Shown here piece after piece: positions 37,000-47,154 of a DNA stretch of 64,000 nucleotides. Made by a program: the position numbers and the translations under genes. The stretch is from NCBI GenBank assembly GCA_944472155.2, contig OX235272.1, positions 108,382,020-108,446,019 of the forward strand, written 5' to 3'. Under the pieces are notes generated by a model. It saw only the letters and a program-made list of their open reading frames with translations, searched no databases and was not told the origin of the DNA. How positions within the stretch are numbered: position 1 is the stretch's first letter; each line of letters begins with the position of its first letter. The DNA comes from Trichobilharzia szidati. Lineage: Eukaryota > Platyhelminthes > Trematoda > Strigeidida > Schistosomatidae.

Positions 37000-37560
37000 A
37001 TTGATAATTTGTTATTATTTATTTTAAAAGACTGATTCACGAACAAAGAATATTCTTTTCAATAACTTCTTCATCAGATCTTACAGTTATGTGACCATGA
37101 TTAATTTTATTAACAACATTAAAGTTTCAAGTAACTTTAAATCAATAATATTGATAGAATTCAACTCGAAAGCATCTGTGAGTGGTAATATATGCATGAA
37201 TTAAGAAATAAATTAGAGAATTTATAGGTTTGACAGTAGGCGAGAGTTACAGTAGTAGCTAGATGGACCTGTTTCTTTTATATACAGACCTCCACCTGAT
37301 TAAAACGAATTGCAACTGCCACCCCTGTATGGAGTACTCTGTATTTGGAGGCCTTTCACATTTTATTGGGTATTCGACAGATGAAAGAAAAGGACTCTTC
37401 AATGCCAGCTTTGTGGCTTGTCTCAGTAAGATAATCCAAAGTAAAACTGTAAATGGCTTTAATTATACTTTTGTTTAGGCACGCCGGTAAGTGTTTTCGA
37501 GGAGGAAAATTTAAGTTCCTAAAGTAACGGTCAATATTGACTGATTTTGATTGTAACTAA
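37000..37560. other. Unassigned stretch with a short open frame
   Basis: A plus-strand frame 37263-37478 (FHFIGYSTDERKGLFN-like) is open for 71 codons without an ATG context or splice sites I trust, and it matches no family I know. The rest shows no structure. Confidence 0.3.
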
Positions 37561-37599
37561 ATCCTCTGTCCATATTGACATATCAGTTGCTAGTATGAA

Positions 37600-37960
37600 G
37601 GCTTCAACGGTGTCCGGAAGCTAACTTGATGCCATTTAGTTAATGATAGTTGATAGTGGAATTCGCTATTTCGGGGCTCTTCAGCCGTAAGCACCTATGA
37701 CTTAACAAGGAATCGAAATCTGGACCCCAGGGTTACACTGTGAGCCCACTACCAGTCAGTCGTTTCCCGCTGACATAATGGACCTCATCATTGGAAATCT
37801 CATTAGAACTAATGAGATGGAGATAGATATTTAGATTTCGAGCTGACTTCGTAGACTGAAGCTCTTAGGTTCGATTCCTGATGGGGCCTTGGATTTACGT
37901 TACTGACGAATCCCAAACAGCCGTCAAGGGCTCTTTGGTCTTCAACGATTATTTAGTCAA
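37600..37960. repeat. Decayed hammerhead SINE remnants
   Basis: A minus remnant (37655-37740, with ggggctcttcag) and a plus remnant (37850-37930, with box B gttcgattcct and CTGACGAATCCCAAAC but no GAAA) face each other, another inverted arrangement. Confidence 0.45.
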
Positions 37961-38044
37961 TCTCGTTTCGTGAGGAAATCTTCATTAAAAATAATGATGA
38001 TGATAATAATAATATCTAATTTTAATGCACAATGATAACAGCAT

Positions 38045-38565
38045 TATTTTGATTGGCGACTAGTAACTAGTGTGGTGTGTCTAGTCCTTTCTTTGGTGTA
38101 GACTGAATTCTATCAGTCAGGTTTGCAATGTGGACACCATGCCACTAGGTGGCTCGCCTTCACGGTGTACATTGACTTGATGAAATCAGATGGTTGGAGG
38201 CAATCGGCCGCAGGAAGCCTTGGACATTGGTTTCATGCTAATTGGCACTCACCAGTCAGCAAGGCAGGTATATCTGCAACCTTGAAGGAACTCATGTCTC
38301 TTCGGAGCTTCGAACTTGTACCACCCAGTGCTGCAGTCACAGACATTACCACTGAGCTATTCAGGCTGGCCACTGACCTCATGTAGGACTGTAGTGGATA
38401 CTTTAGACTGGACATTGGGTGATGCAGCCTTGAATCTCAGAAGGGACATGAGTTCCTTCAAGGTGGCAGATGCGCCTTGCTTACTGGTAAGTGCCAACCA
38501 GCACAAAACTTAGGTCGTGCAAGGCTTCCTGCAGATTGCCTTCAACCATCTAATATCATCTGAGA
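38045..38565. repeat. tRNA-headed SINE, head-to-head pair with associated repeat
   Basis: Bases 38045-38185 are the associated repeat. The minus SINE (38390-38188) has box A-like tagctcagtggtaa, box B-like agttcgaagc, then catgagttccttcaagg and the end cttcctgc...caaccatctga. A plus partial copy (38430-38560) repeats catgagttccttcaaggtgg, gcaaggcttcctgcagattg and ccaaccatc. The outer arms of about 110 bp are inverted complements that could fold on each other. Confidence 0.7.
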
Positions 38566-39109
38566 ATAGCTTTATTCTGAGAAAATGTTCTTGTACATGA
38601 TTCAGAATTTTCAGCGAGTTTCATAACAAGGTATTCACACCTTTGTGTAGAATCTCCAAATAATATAATAATCGATAATACACCATCTGAAGCAACGTTG
38701 TTCCATCCGAAGTATGCTTCAGCGTTACTCCATAATGTTATTCCTGGGTTTCCTTCGAAAAATCCCAAGCAGTAGGTAGATTGTTGTTTGAAATTGTGTG
38801 CGAGTATTGATCACAAGTCATTGGGGTAATTAGAAGATTAGAACAATTTGAAATGGAGCAAAAGCGATGCATTTTGATCTATAGAAAATGTAAGTAGCTC
38901 AGTGATTTAAAGCAGGTTGTCGCGACATTTGTTAACTGTCTCATTAGATTATCAGTATACTTCGCGCAGAATTTGAATAATCGTTATATGATATAATTTT
39001 GGAGAAGAAATTTACTCTTCTACAAAACGTCAGGTTGCTGGACCGTGATAAATGAAGCCATGCCTATGTGTTATTAAATATTCCCATTGTGATAATAATA
39101 GAATACAGT

Positions 39110-39395
39110 TGATTGGACACCATTTAGTAACTAGTGTAATGTGTCTAGTCTTCTGTTTGGTGCAGACTGAATTCTATCAGATAGGTTTGCAATGTGGCCA
39201 CCATACCACCAGGTGGCTCGCCATCATGGTGTACTTTGAATTGTTTGCATTAGATGGTTGGAGGCAATCGGTAGGAAGCCTGTGTACATGAGTTCCTTTA
39301 CGTTTGCGGATACACCTTGCTTACTGGTGAGTGCCAACTACCACGAAACCTAGGTCCTGGCAAGGCTTCCTGCCGATTACCTCCAACCATAATAA
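39110..39395. repeat. Truncated inverted copy of the same SINE
   Basis: Associated repeat 39110-39250 (same gtgcagactgaattctatcag box), then agatggttggaggcaatcgg, a shortened middle, and gcaaggcttcctgccgatta with ctccaaccat. The two SINE 3' ends are inverted around only about 100 bp, an intermediate between the 38-kb pair and the 6.8-kb hairpin. Confidence 0.65.
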
Positions 39396-39559
39396 AATAT
39401 TAATCATAAATATTCTAAACCAATATGGTTAATGAAAGAGTTAATGGTAATAGTAACAGTAAGGGAAAATTCGTTGTGAACATGTAAGTAGAATGTGTGT
39501 ACTTATAGGAGTAGAGGGGAAAATAACTATTATGTCATAGCGATCAGATAATAGTGTTT

Positions 39560-40190
39560 GGTTCTATAATAAATTGTTAGGATACATCCGAAATACTCTT
39601 ATCCAAATGGGTTATCCTAGTAGATTTGTAAGCAGACATATGAACACCAGGTGTAATAAAGAGAAACTGACAACAGTTAAAAAGAAACAACTGTTCCTAA
39701 AATTGCAATTTAATGGGGACGTGGCTAGTGAAGTCTTACATCTGAGATTATCGAGAGCGATAAAACGGACTTATACTGCCGGCAACTCTTGTTTGTCATT
39801 CTACAGCCGACCAGTTATGATTGACCAAGCGAAAGACAAGCTACCTAGCTGTGCCACTTCTTTGTCTATCTACGAATTTAGTTGCTCCTGTGGAGAGAGC
39901 TATATAGGGCGAACAACTAGACAGCTCAACAAATGTATTAGTACGCATCTTCCTTCATGGTTCGGAAAAGGCTAAATAAAATCTATAAGAGGTTGTATTT
40001 TGACTCATTTGATTGATGATAGTGGTCACCAACTGAGGAGAAGTGCCTTCAAAGTTATCTATCTCATTCCATCGAGCCTTTCAAACGGAATTTGAACCCG
40101 CCTTTTACATATAGCCGAAGTTATGGGAATTAATTCGAGAGAACAATCCTAATCTTTGCATACAAAAGAAGTTTGTTCTACCTTTCAAGT
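39560..40190 (+). mobile_element. Penelope-like element, RT C-terminus and GIY-YIG endonuclease
   Basis: The frame 39574-39975 is open for 133 codons: GYIRNTLIQMGYPSRFVSRH (end of RT), KEKLTTVKKKQLFLKLQFNG, LHLRLSRAIKRTYTAGNSCL (linker), YEFSCSCGESYIGRTTRQLN (Cys pair and GIY-YIG), STHLPSWFGKG, then a stop and the out-of-frame LTHLIDDSGHQLRRSAFKVI. This is the best preserved RT-linker-endonuclease join in the window. It has lost the RT active site and has no 3' UTR I can delimit. Confidence 0.8.
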
Positions 40191-40445
40191 ATTGGTTTTG
40201 TAGGGATTTTGTTTCATTGCATGGAGAATTTCATCATGAGCTGACATCAGTTAGAGAACCCCTGGAAAACCTGGCAGTACTGGACAGCTGTTTCGTCCCA
40301 GTTTGGAACTTTTCGTCAGTACGCACCCACCGGGGTTCGAACCTACGACTTGCTGAAGAGTCCCAAACTGGGACGAAACAGCTGTTCAGTACTCCCAGGT
40401 TTTCCAGTGGTTCTCTAACTGACGTCAGCTCATTCTGAAATCCTC
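40190..40445. repeat. Head-to-head inverted hammerhead SINE pair
   Basis: A minus copy (40190-40345) and a plus copy (40346-40445) share the middle box B GGTTCGAACC (40334-40343). Both keep cagctg, agtactcccagg or agtactgccagg, ttttcca and the ggttctctaactga tail in opposite directions. Confidence 0.8.
40348..40400 (+). ncRNA. Hammerhead ribozyme with intact core
   Basis: CTGAAGA (40353-40359), stem II GTCCC AAACT GGGAC (40360-40374, five perfect pairs), GAAA (40375-40378), the self-complementary CAGCTG (40379-40384) in the stem III position, then UU before the cleavage-side cagtactccc. All conserved core bases are present. Stem I is weak because the 5' strand reads cgacttg where the family has gtactg, so it may cleave poorly or in trans. 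Confidence 0.65.
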
Positions 40446-40949
40446 CATGTTCTGCCTTTGTCTCTCTGTTGGCCTAGGTGAAGTCTAATCAAAACCCTCC
40501 CAACCCTTCTTATTTTCCCTTTCCTTCGTAATTTTATGATATTTATCTAAACTCTAATTATCTGTCTACTTCAACTTTAGTATCACGTAACTTATGAGTT
40601 TTAACCTTATTTATTTATTTATTGAACTGTCTACATATACACAAATTACTACCTTTGTTATTCTTATCGCCAAATGCACACACCTTATTACCATTATTTC
40701 GTTATCGTGATAATCATCGTTATTACTGACGTTCAAAACACTTAAAACACTATTATTATTTGATCCATAAAATCACCGTCACTGGTTAAAATTCTTATAT
40801 ATAGATCTATGTAAATGAGAGTAAAGCCTGAAGAAGACCTAATTGAAAACAGCAATATTGTTCGTCTATATGTCGTGTTCTAATATAAATAATGGGAATA
40901 TTTAAAGATTTGAAACTGATATGCAGTTATGGCGCAGCATGATATTGAT

Positions 40950-41215
40950 AACAAAGATATTAAAGAAGGCCATGGAAGAAAGAGGGACTGAACAAACTTT
41001 TCCTGAACACACAGATCGGTTGAATAATTTTTATGACAAATGTCTCAGCCATGGTCAACAGTAGTAGGCGTACAAACCTAGAAGAGTGGGGTAGTACCTT
41101 GTATAGAATTGTGAAGGGTGGATTTTCATCAGCCTTGTGCTCCGTATCCACTAAGTGAGACAATATGAAACTCATAATTGATTTTGAAACTCCTTTTCCT
41201 AACTACTCAGGACAA
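40950..41215 (-). mobile_element. Penelope-like element, endonuclease C-terminus
   Basis: The minus strand reads MSFILSHLVDTEHKADENPP and FTILYKVLPHSSRF, then IKIIQPICVFRKS. The HLVDTEHK and YKV blocks are the end of a GIY-YIG PLE, like the copy at 61.6-61.8 kb. Confidence 0.65.
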
Positions 41216-41575
41216 TGCTAAAGAATTTATAAAAAAACGTAGGAGATAAGAAGATCAGAGACTTCATTTCCCTGTTGACTAACTTCCCTTTTATCTGAGA
41301 CTATTGATTTCATCTGTGAATCTCTGCTACAAAATGATATGGAAAGAGGTATTTCATCTCAGACATATTAGGAACTACTACTCCGATGTTCAGCGAATGT
41401 ACAGTTGCAATTTAACAACCAAATGTGTCCTCAAGCGGAGATTGTATGTGCGTGTCTCCCCCACCCCGATCTCTGTGACTGTTGATGGGCCTTTCGACTG
41501 ACTGCTTATGTTTGTCTGTCCATCTGTATGCTTGCGCAGTTTTGTGTTCTTTGCACTTTAATTCAATTAAGATTT

Positions 41576-41850
41576 TTCTGTCGATTGATTGAACTGAAGT
41601 GCTGAGTCTCAGGTTGATATGTTGGCTCCTTGTGAAGATGCTACGACGATGTCTGTCCATGTAATTAGACGAGTCCTAAATAGGACGAAATGCGCATCCT
41701 GGATTCCACTGGTAGTCACCACCCACCAATTAAATTCTAATTACATGGCCAGACATCATCGAAGCATCTGCACAAGAAGCCGACAGACATGTCAACCTGA
41801 GACCGTGTTCTTCGGTCCAATCAATCGACGGGATAATCTAGAATTCCATT
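41576..41850. repeat. Inverted pair of Sm-alpha-like SINE 3' ends with hammerhead remnant
   Basis: Arm 41576-41668 (gtctcaggttgatatgttgg ... catgtaatta) is the complement of 41737-41833 (taattacatggccagacatc ... cctgagaccgtg). The loop holds gacgagtcctaaataggacg, GAAA, tgcgcatcctggattccac: a Sm-alpha hammerhead lacking the CTG of its first core box. This again is two copies back to back. Confidence 0.7.
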
Positions 41851-42251
41851 AAATATTATTATTATTATTTGTGGTGAGAGCTGTCTACTAGCCAAATTGG
41901 TAGACAGTAATTTACGTCAATATTTACGTTCCCAAGATTTGTCGTGAGAAAATGTGAACAAAGATTGACTCAAAACCGACCACAGCAGACTTTGTGTAGG
42001 CGGATGCAGTTAACATATAGAGGATTTGACATTCAAGAAACAGTCACAAATAGATGAAAGATTAACTTTACGTGAGAAACAACCAATCGGAAGACTGTGT
42101 TTGTTTACTTAAATATCCATAGTAATGTACATGAAAACATATATAAATATGCGTTGATTTCCTTAATAAATGATCTGTTGCCTGACTCTTGCCTTCTGTT
42201 GTTACATTATTTACAATTTTTTGCTTATATGTATGACTTCACTGTCGTTTT

Positions 42252-42484
42252 TTTATTCCTTTACGTTCCCGGTGGAACATAGGGCTTCAAGCTAGTGTCA
42301 GCTTGAAGTTTCGGTAGCAGTAGTGTTTATTTTTACAGGATGGGGTTGCTAGCCTTATGCCCAACCTTCCCTCTCTGCCAGTCTTACTAATGGCTTGGCG
42401 AGGTTAAGGAGTGCGTCGGTCGGGGACCGAATCCCGAACTACCTGCGTGGTCGGCGAGCATTCTACCACTGGGCCACAGACGCA
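42252..42484 (-). repeat. tRNA-Gly-like SINE with RTE 3' tail
   Basis: Read on the minus strand, 42484-42412 can fold almost as a tRNA: 5' GCGTCTG, a D-arm region with cccagtggtagaatg, CTCGC/GCAGG anticodon stem with loop CGACCAC, T-arm TCGGG/CCCGA, and CGACGCA pairing 6 of 7 with the 5' end. It is closest to tRNA-Gly. The loop has G33 and an oversized T loop, so it is not a functional tRNA. The body (ctagcaaccccatcc) leads to a tail ttgaagccctatgttccacc that is the same as the RTE terminal box at 35570-35600 and 46480-46500. A second copy is at 57580-57810. Confidence 0.7.
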
Positions 42485-42489
42485 CACTC

Positions 42490-42660
42490 ACTGTCATTAC
42501 AGATACCAAATTAGAACTGCCATTAACAATCCTGTAATATTATTTTAAGAAATTGTTTTTAATGTTGTTCGGTAAAATTAGATGCAATATTGTACCAAAT
42601 GCGGAAAATTCCTCATTGTATCATTATTACTGTTTTGGAATAAAGCTTATTATTATTGTT
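42490..42660 (+). mobile_element. LINE family L, 3' end fragment
   Basis: The stretch gatgcaatattgtacc, aattcctcattgtatc and ttttggaataaagcttattattatt matches the last 80 bp of the LINE ending at 15985. No coding remains. Confidence 0.6.
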
Positions 42661-43760
42661 ATGTATATTTGACTAAATGAAAGCGTATGGGGAGGTGAGG
42701 CACAGAGATACAGCAAAGAACGTCCTTCGAACAACTGTCGACAAATGCCTTCGGAGAACTTCAACTTTAACCTTTATAAACTTTGTGCTACTGTTTTCTT
42801 TCTGTTGATTTATACTACCTATTATTATAAAGTAGTATATTTTATTTATTTAATATTGTGACGGTGGTTGATTATTATCTTTAAGCACGTATCTCATTTG
42901 ATTAGTATGTTCACATACACTTTTGATAATAGTGTAAAGGCAGAAGAGAAGGGACTTGGTTAAGGAATATTTATTTGCAATTTGGTATCTCTATATACCT
43001 AAATTATGAACACCTTATCTTCAACGCACCATTTGCGCATAGATCTTCCGTGTTGTGCTTGCTACTTCTCGCCTACCTTCACATTGTGTATGTTTCTTTG
43101 TGTTCCTTCCACGTCTGCCATGTATCTCCACAACGTTGGTGCATCATTTGCTTTCTCTGGTATTAAATCTATCCCCCTGCTATTTGATGTTTTTTAATGT
43201 CGATAAACATCTCTTTATGTATACATACTACTGTTAAATCTTATCAGTAACACATGTTACAGTGGCAATTCTCTTCCTAAAGTTGAACAGTATCTACTGT
43301 GCGTATTTCTTTCGTGTTCCATTCTGTTCCATTTGTATTTCATTGATTTTTACACAGGTCTGCTTTCATCTTCTGAACACTTAACGTGGACACCTAAGTA
43401 TTTAAGGCTTATAATTTGTATTCGTCATTCGCATCTGTCAACGTAGTATCATGCCATATTTCAGACAAATCCTAAGTGTATTGTTTTTGCGTGCTGCTCA
43501 AGCGTTTAGTCTTCAGAATCAAACGTACAATTTCTAATTATCGTTCTGGATTGCTCATCAGGAATCTGTAAAAATATTCACTTGAGATTTCACTGTTGAA
43601 TTCGATTTGTGTTAATGTGTTTGTTGATTGCAGATTTGTTGAAGTACTAGGCTTCTAAGAACCCGATGGCATTTTTGATATTTCCACTGTTTAAAATCAG
43701 CAAATCGGCATCCGAAATTACTTACATGCATTGATATAAAAGAATATACATATCAGGCCT
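42661..43760. other. Unassigned stretch
   Basis: I see no recognisable domain. Three overlapping frames at 42975-43240 are hydrophobic and Tyr/Cys-rich but look like shadow frames of T-rich DNA. The 3' part grades into the PLE fragment at 43.77 kb. Confidence 0.3.
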
Positions 43761-43769
43761 TTTGACAGG

Positions 43770-44680
43770 TAATTTATGTTCTTCTAACCGGAGTCAGAGG
43801 GGACGTTCACTCTGAAGTATACAGTGCTTTGCACAGTTATTTGTAGATGGTGTTGGCCTTGTCTTCTTTCACTGTTGAGTCTTTTGGTTTGCATAATGCT
43901 GAATGAAGTGATTGTGCTGTCTTGTGTGTGTGTGACTTGTATTCCAAATGATTTCAGTATTCTAGCCATCATTTCAGAAATATTCTCTATGCATGCGGTA
44001 GGATGAGTTTTCTTGTTGGCAGTTTGACTCGAGTTTAGACAATATTTTTTTTGATAAAACTGTGGGTCCATCTATTTTTTTGAAGACGGTTAATCTATAT
44101 TCCTCTTCTATTTTTGTCAGGACTGCAGCGTTACAGTGTGTTTTAGCTCTACTGGATACTGTTTCTATACCGTTTCCTTTGTGTGCTGTGGACTATTGCT
44201 ATTGCAGTTGAGCATTTCATTTGGGTACTTCCGTTTCTAGATTTCTTGTGTTAACCTTCTTGATTGAGACATTTAAGAAAGGAATTTTGTTGTCCGATTC
44301 TTCTTCTCTTGTGACTTTGATGTCCTCATTTACGTGGCTGACTAATTTTTAAGTGCTTTCTAAATCATACCTTCTAATTGTGACGGATATGTCGTTTACG
44401 TAACGTATCCAGGTTGCATTTTGGGGGTTCATTATTACTAGAGCAATGGTTTCCAGTCTTCGCATATCCGTCTCATGGTTGTATAGCAAAATTTCAGAAT
44501 TTGACCATACCATATTTAAAAGAGAAAAGGCGTTCAGCAAATAGTCGCTGTCTTCGGTGATATCATTCTCGATCTGTACAATCGCGTACATTTATACATG
44601 GAGTAAATTGTCTTATCAACAGAAGGAATATTTCCAAGGAATTGTAAGTTTCAGGCAAAAATTTTTGTTAATGGGTTAGA
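43770..44680 (-). mobile_element. Penelope-like element, RT active site and linker
   Basis: The minus strand at 44420-44360 reads NATWIRYVNDISVTIRRYDL: the Penelope RT active-site block normally RYVDD, here RYVND, so one catalytic Asp is lost. It is preceded by an open 44591-44440 piece and followed by gaps of frame. Downstream ENISEMMARILKSFGIQVTH and TQDSTITSFSIMQTKRLNSE (44000-43880) match the post-RT linker (fam C/B type, FGIRTVYKTQNT). The endonuclease itself is not seen. Confidence 0.65.
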
Positions 44681-44899
44681 AACTTAAATAAGATTAAATA
44701 AGCAAGTTGTGTGACGTATTACATCTAATTGACGGGGTTTAGTAGAGCTCAGTTAAAGTTAAAACTGAACAAAAGTCAAGTTACTAAGAGTAATAATAAG
44801 GGGTGGGGGAAGAAAATATTATACAACTAAGAAACAGATAAGCAAGAAACAGATGAAACAAAAAGTACGTATTTGGTGTTAAGATAGGTAGATTTAATG

Positions 44900-46110
44900 A
44901 CTGAACAAACTTCTTTTTTATGCAGTGCTCAAGCTTTAACATGTTGATAGCCATTGTTTCTGCAGTTTGAAGAGGTGTGATTCATACACTTGTAGCAAGA
45001 TTTCCACATATTCTGTAGATGACCTTGAAGTTACTTTTTGGGTTTGCTTGGTATCCTGATTCGATCAGGTGTTTCAGAATAGATTTTCTGGGGAAAGGGG
45101 GGGCTTTTTTTCTCCTTTATAAAACCGTGAGGGCAATTGTTTGGTGATACGTCTGGATAGCAAACGCTGGGTATGACCGACCTACTTAGCTAGCTCCAAT
45201 GATGGAGCAGGTGAATTGGTAGACGTACATTGATGAGGCTGGCCAACAGTGGTAGCTTATCCTTCACATTCATGAGAATCATTGGTTTCGTAGAGAAGGT
45301 TAGTCGGAGTTCAGCAGTAAAGAAGGTTTTCTTCAAGACGGTTTCTCAGTATTTCTGCAGATGAGTCTCCATTGAATTGCAGATTCAGGCACAAAATGTG
45401 TGGGAAATTTTGGTGGCGTACGTTTCATAGATTTTGAAGCAGTAAGTTTCCTTTATGAATTTCGACAACACCATAAGAAGACGTAGTTTATCTGAAACGT
45501 GTGTAATGTATTTGCGCAACAAACTCCGGACATTCTGATCAACGGCGTACTTGTCATACACAGTTTGTTTTTTCTTTCTTACTCAAACCTTTGCGTCATC
45601 TATCTACGCATTATTTGTGACCTTGGCCTGTACACAATCTGACCTGTATTTTAATGCTACATGCCTTCTTGTCTTCTATAAAACTCTGAATGACAAGTAC
45701 GCGTGTGTGATCAGAATGTCCGAAATGTGTCCGCAAATACATGACACTTGTCAGATAAACTATGTCTTTCTATTGTTCTGTCGAAATTCATAGATTTTGT
45801 GATGAAATAAATTTTCTGGGTAGCCATTTTTGAGAAGGATTCTCTTCAGAATATTTAGCTCCTCTTCCATAGTATCAGGGCTGAAAGTGCTGCGGATTCT
45901 GTGGCTCAGTGAATGGATCAGCTTCCATTTTATAAATATGGAGGCATCCGACTGTGAAAGTTAGTAAGTTATCCGTTCCATGTCGGCTTTCTGTAGATGG
46001 ATCTTTTTAGTGTTCCATCTTGTTCATTTCTTGTTAATTGGACTTCCAGAAAAGAGATTTTTTGTCAGATTCCATTATTTAGCACGGGTTTAGTGTGAAG
46101 AGATGAACGT
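44900..46110 (-). mobile_element. Penelope-like element remnants with internal inverted repeat
   Basis: The minus strand carries KDKLPLLASLINVRLPIHLL (about 45260-45200) and endonuclease-like pieces toward 44930, all badly broken. Inside, 45462-45568 and 45672-45787 are inverted copies of one segment (gacaagtacgc, gatcagaatgtccg, gcaaatacat, cagataaacta), about 105 bp apart. Confidence 0.55.
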
Positions 46111-46299
46111 CAGAGAGGAACTTATAAGCGTTTTAAATTAGTAACTGAATTGAAAAGTATAAGCAAAGATCACTATTAAATACGTTATCTATGATTTTAT
46201 TTATTTATAATTCATTATGTTTCCACCAAAATTCAGTTTTTTGTGATTTTATTTTTATTTTTTTTATTTTATGTATGTACATATTTATAAAAGGAGCTA

Positions 46300-46385
46300 A
46301 ATTGTTGTAATATGTATAAAAATGCTGAAAATTCCATTCTGTATGATCATTATTTTTTGGAATAAAATGATTATTATTATTTCTT
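46300..46385 (+). mobile_element. LINE family L, 3' tail
   Basis: Same terminal box as 15908-15985 (aaaatgctgaaaattccatt, ttttggaataaaatgatta) ending in ATTATTATT. Confidence 0.55.
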
Positions 46386-46446
46386 CATACAGTTTGCACA
46401 TAACTGATTAACACAATGTGTCTTCATTGATTAAACGCTGTCATTA

Positions 46447-47030
46447 TATTTATTATTATTATTGTTCCCTTGGGTTCCTAGTGGAACATAGGGCTTCAAC
46501 TGTACGTCTCCACTTGCTTCTGTCTTCTGCTGTACTTTTCACTTGCATTCATGTTAGTCCATACTGTTTCAACTCTTCTTCACACGATCTCCTCCATGTC
46601 ACCCTTACACTGACGTCTCACTCGCCGCTTCCCTCCAGGGTTCCACTCGAGCGTTAGCCTGACGCGCGATGTCACCCAGCGGCCTCCTCAGCGAGTCTCC
46701 AATCCATCGCCACTTTCTCCTGCATATTTGTTGAGGATTGGTTCTTGTTTTGTTCGTTCCCATAAATTCTTGTTGGTAATTCTTTCGAGACATCTGATCT
46801 TCAGTATAGAGCGAAGACTGTTGTTGATAAAGGTCTGCAACAGGCTGTTGCAAATATTCCTTGTGACACACTGGCCAAGTTTCTGATCCATCCGTATAGA
46901 AGAACTGACTGACTTGACGTTTGTATTGAAAATCCGAATCAGTTTGTTGTTGATGCAGGCTGAGTGACGAAGATTTCGAGATTGGTTTCAAGTTGATGAA
47001 TGTGTTTCTGGCCTTCCTTCTGCGAAATCC
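46447..47030 (-). mobile_element. RTE-like LINE 3' end
   Basis: ATTATTATTATTG tail and terminal box, then minus-strand frames KPISKSSSLSLHQQQTDSDF, VTRNICNSLLQTFINNSLRS, ITNKNLWERTKQEPILNKYA and WRWIGDSLRRPLGDIARQAN. It is close in sequence to the 35.1-35.6 kb copy, in reverse. Confidence 0.8.
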
Positions 47031-47154
47031 AGAACAATAAGTATAAATGGTACATTTGATTCTGCAAACTAAACTCTTGAGTTACACGTAAAATCGCGAA
47101 CACAGGATTTGTCTGAAATACGCTACTACGTTGATAGATGGAAATTTATTAATT

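Noticed and set aside
37263..37478. 71-codon plus-strand frame as a gene
   Set aside because: No ATG context, no conserved block and no convincing splice sites.
42412..42484. Functional tRNA-Gly gene
   Set aside because: G at position 33, an enlarged T loop, an acceptor mismatch and a linked SINE body with a second copy at 57.7 kb point to a SINE head.
42975..43237. Three overlapping hydrophobic frames as a membrane protein
   Set aside because: Three frames open at once in T-rich DNA is a composition effect.
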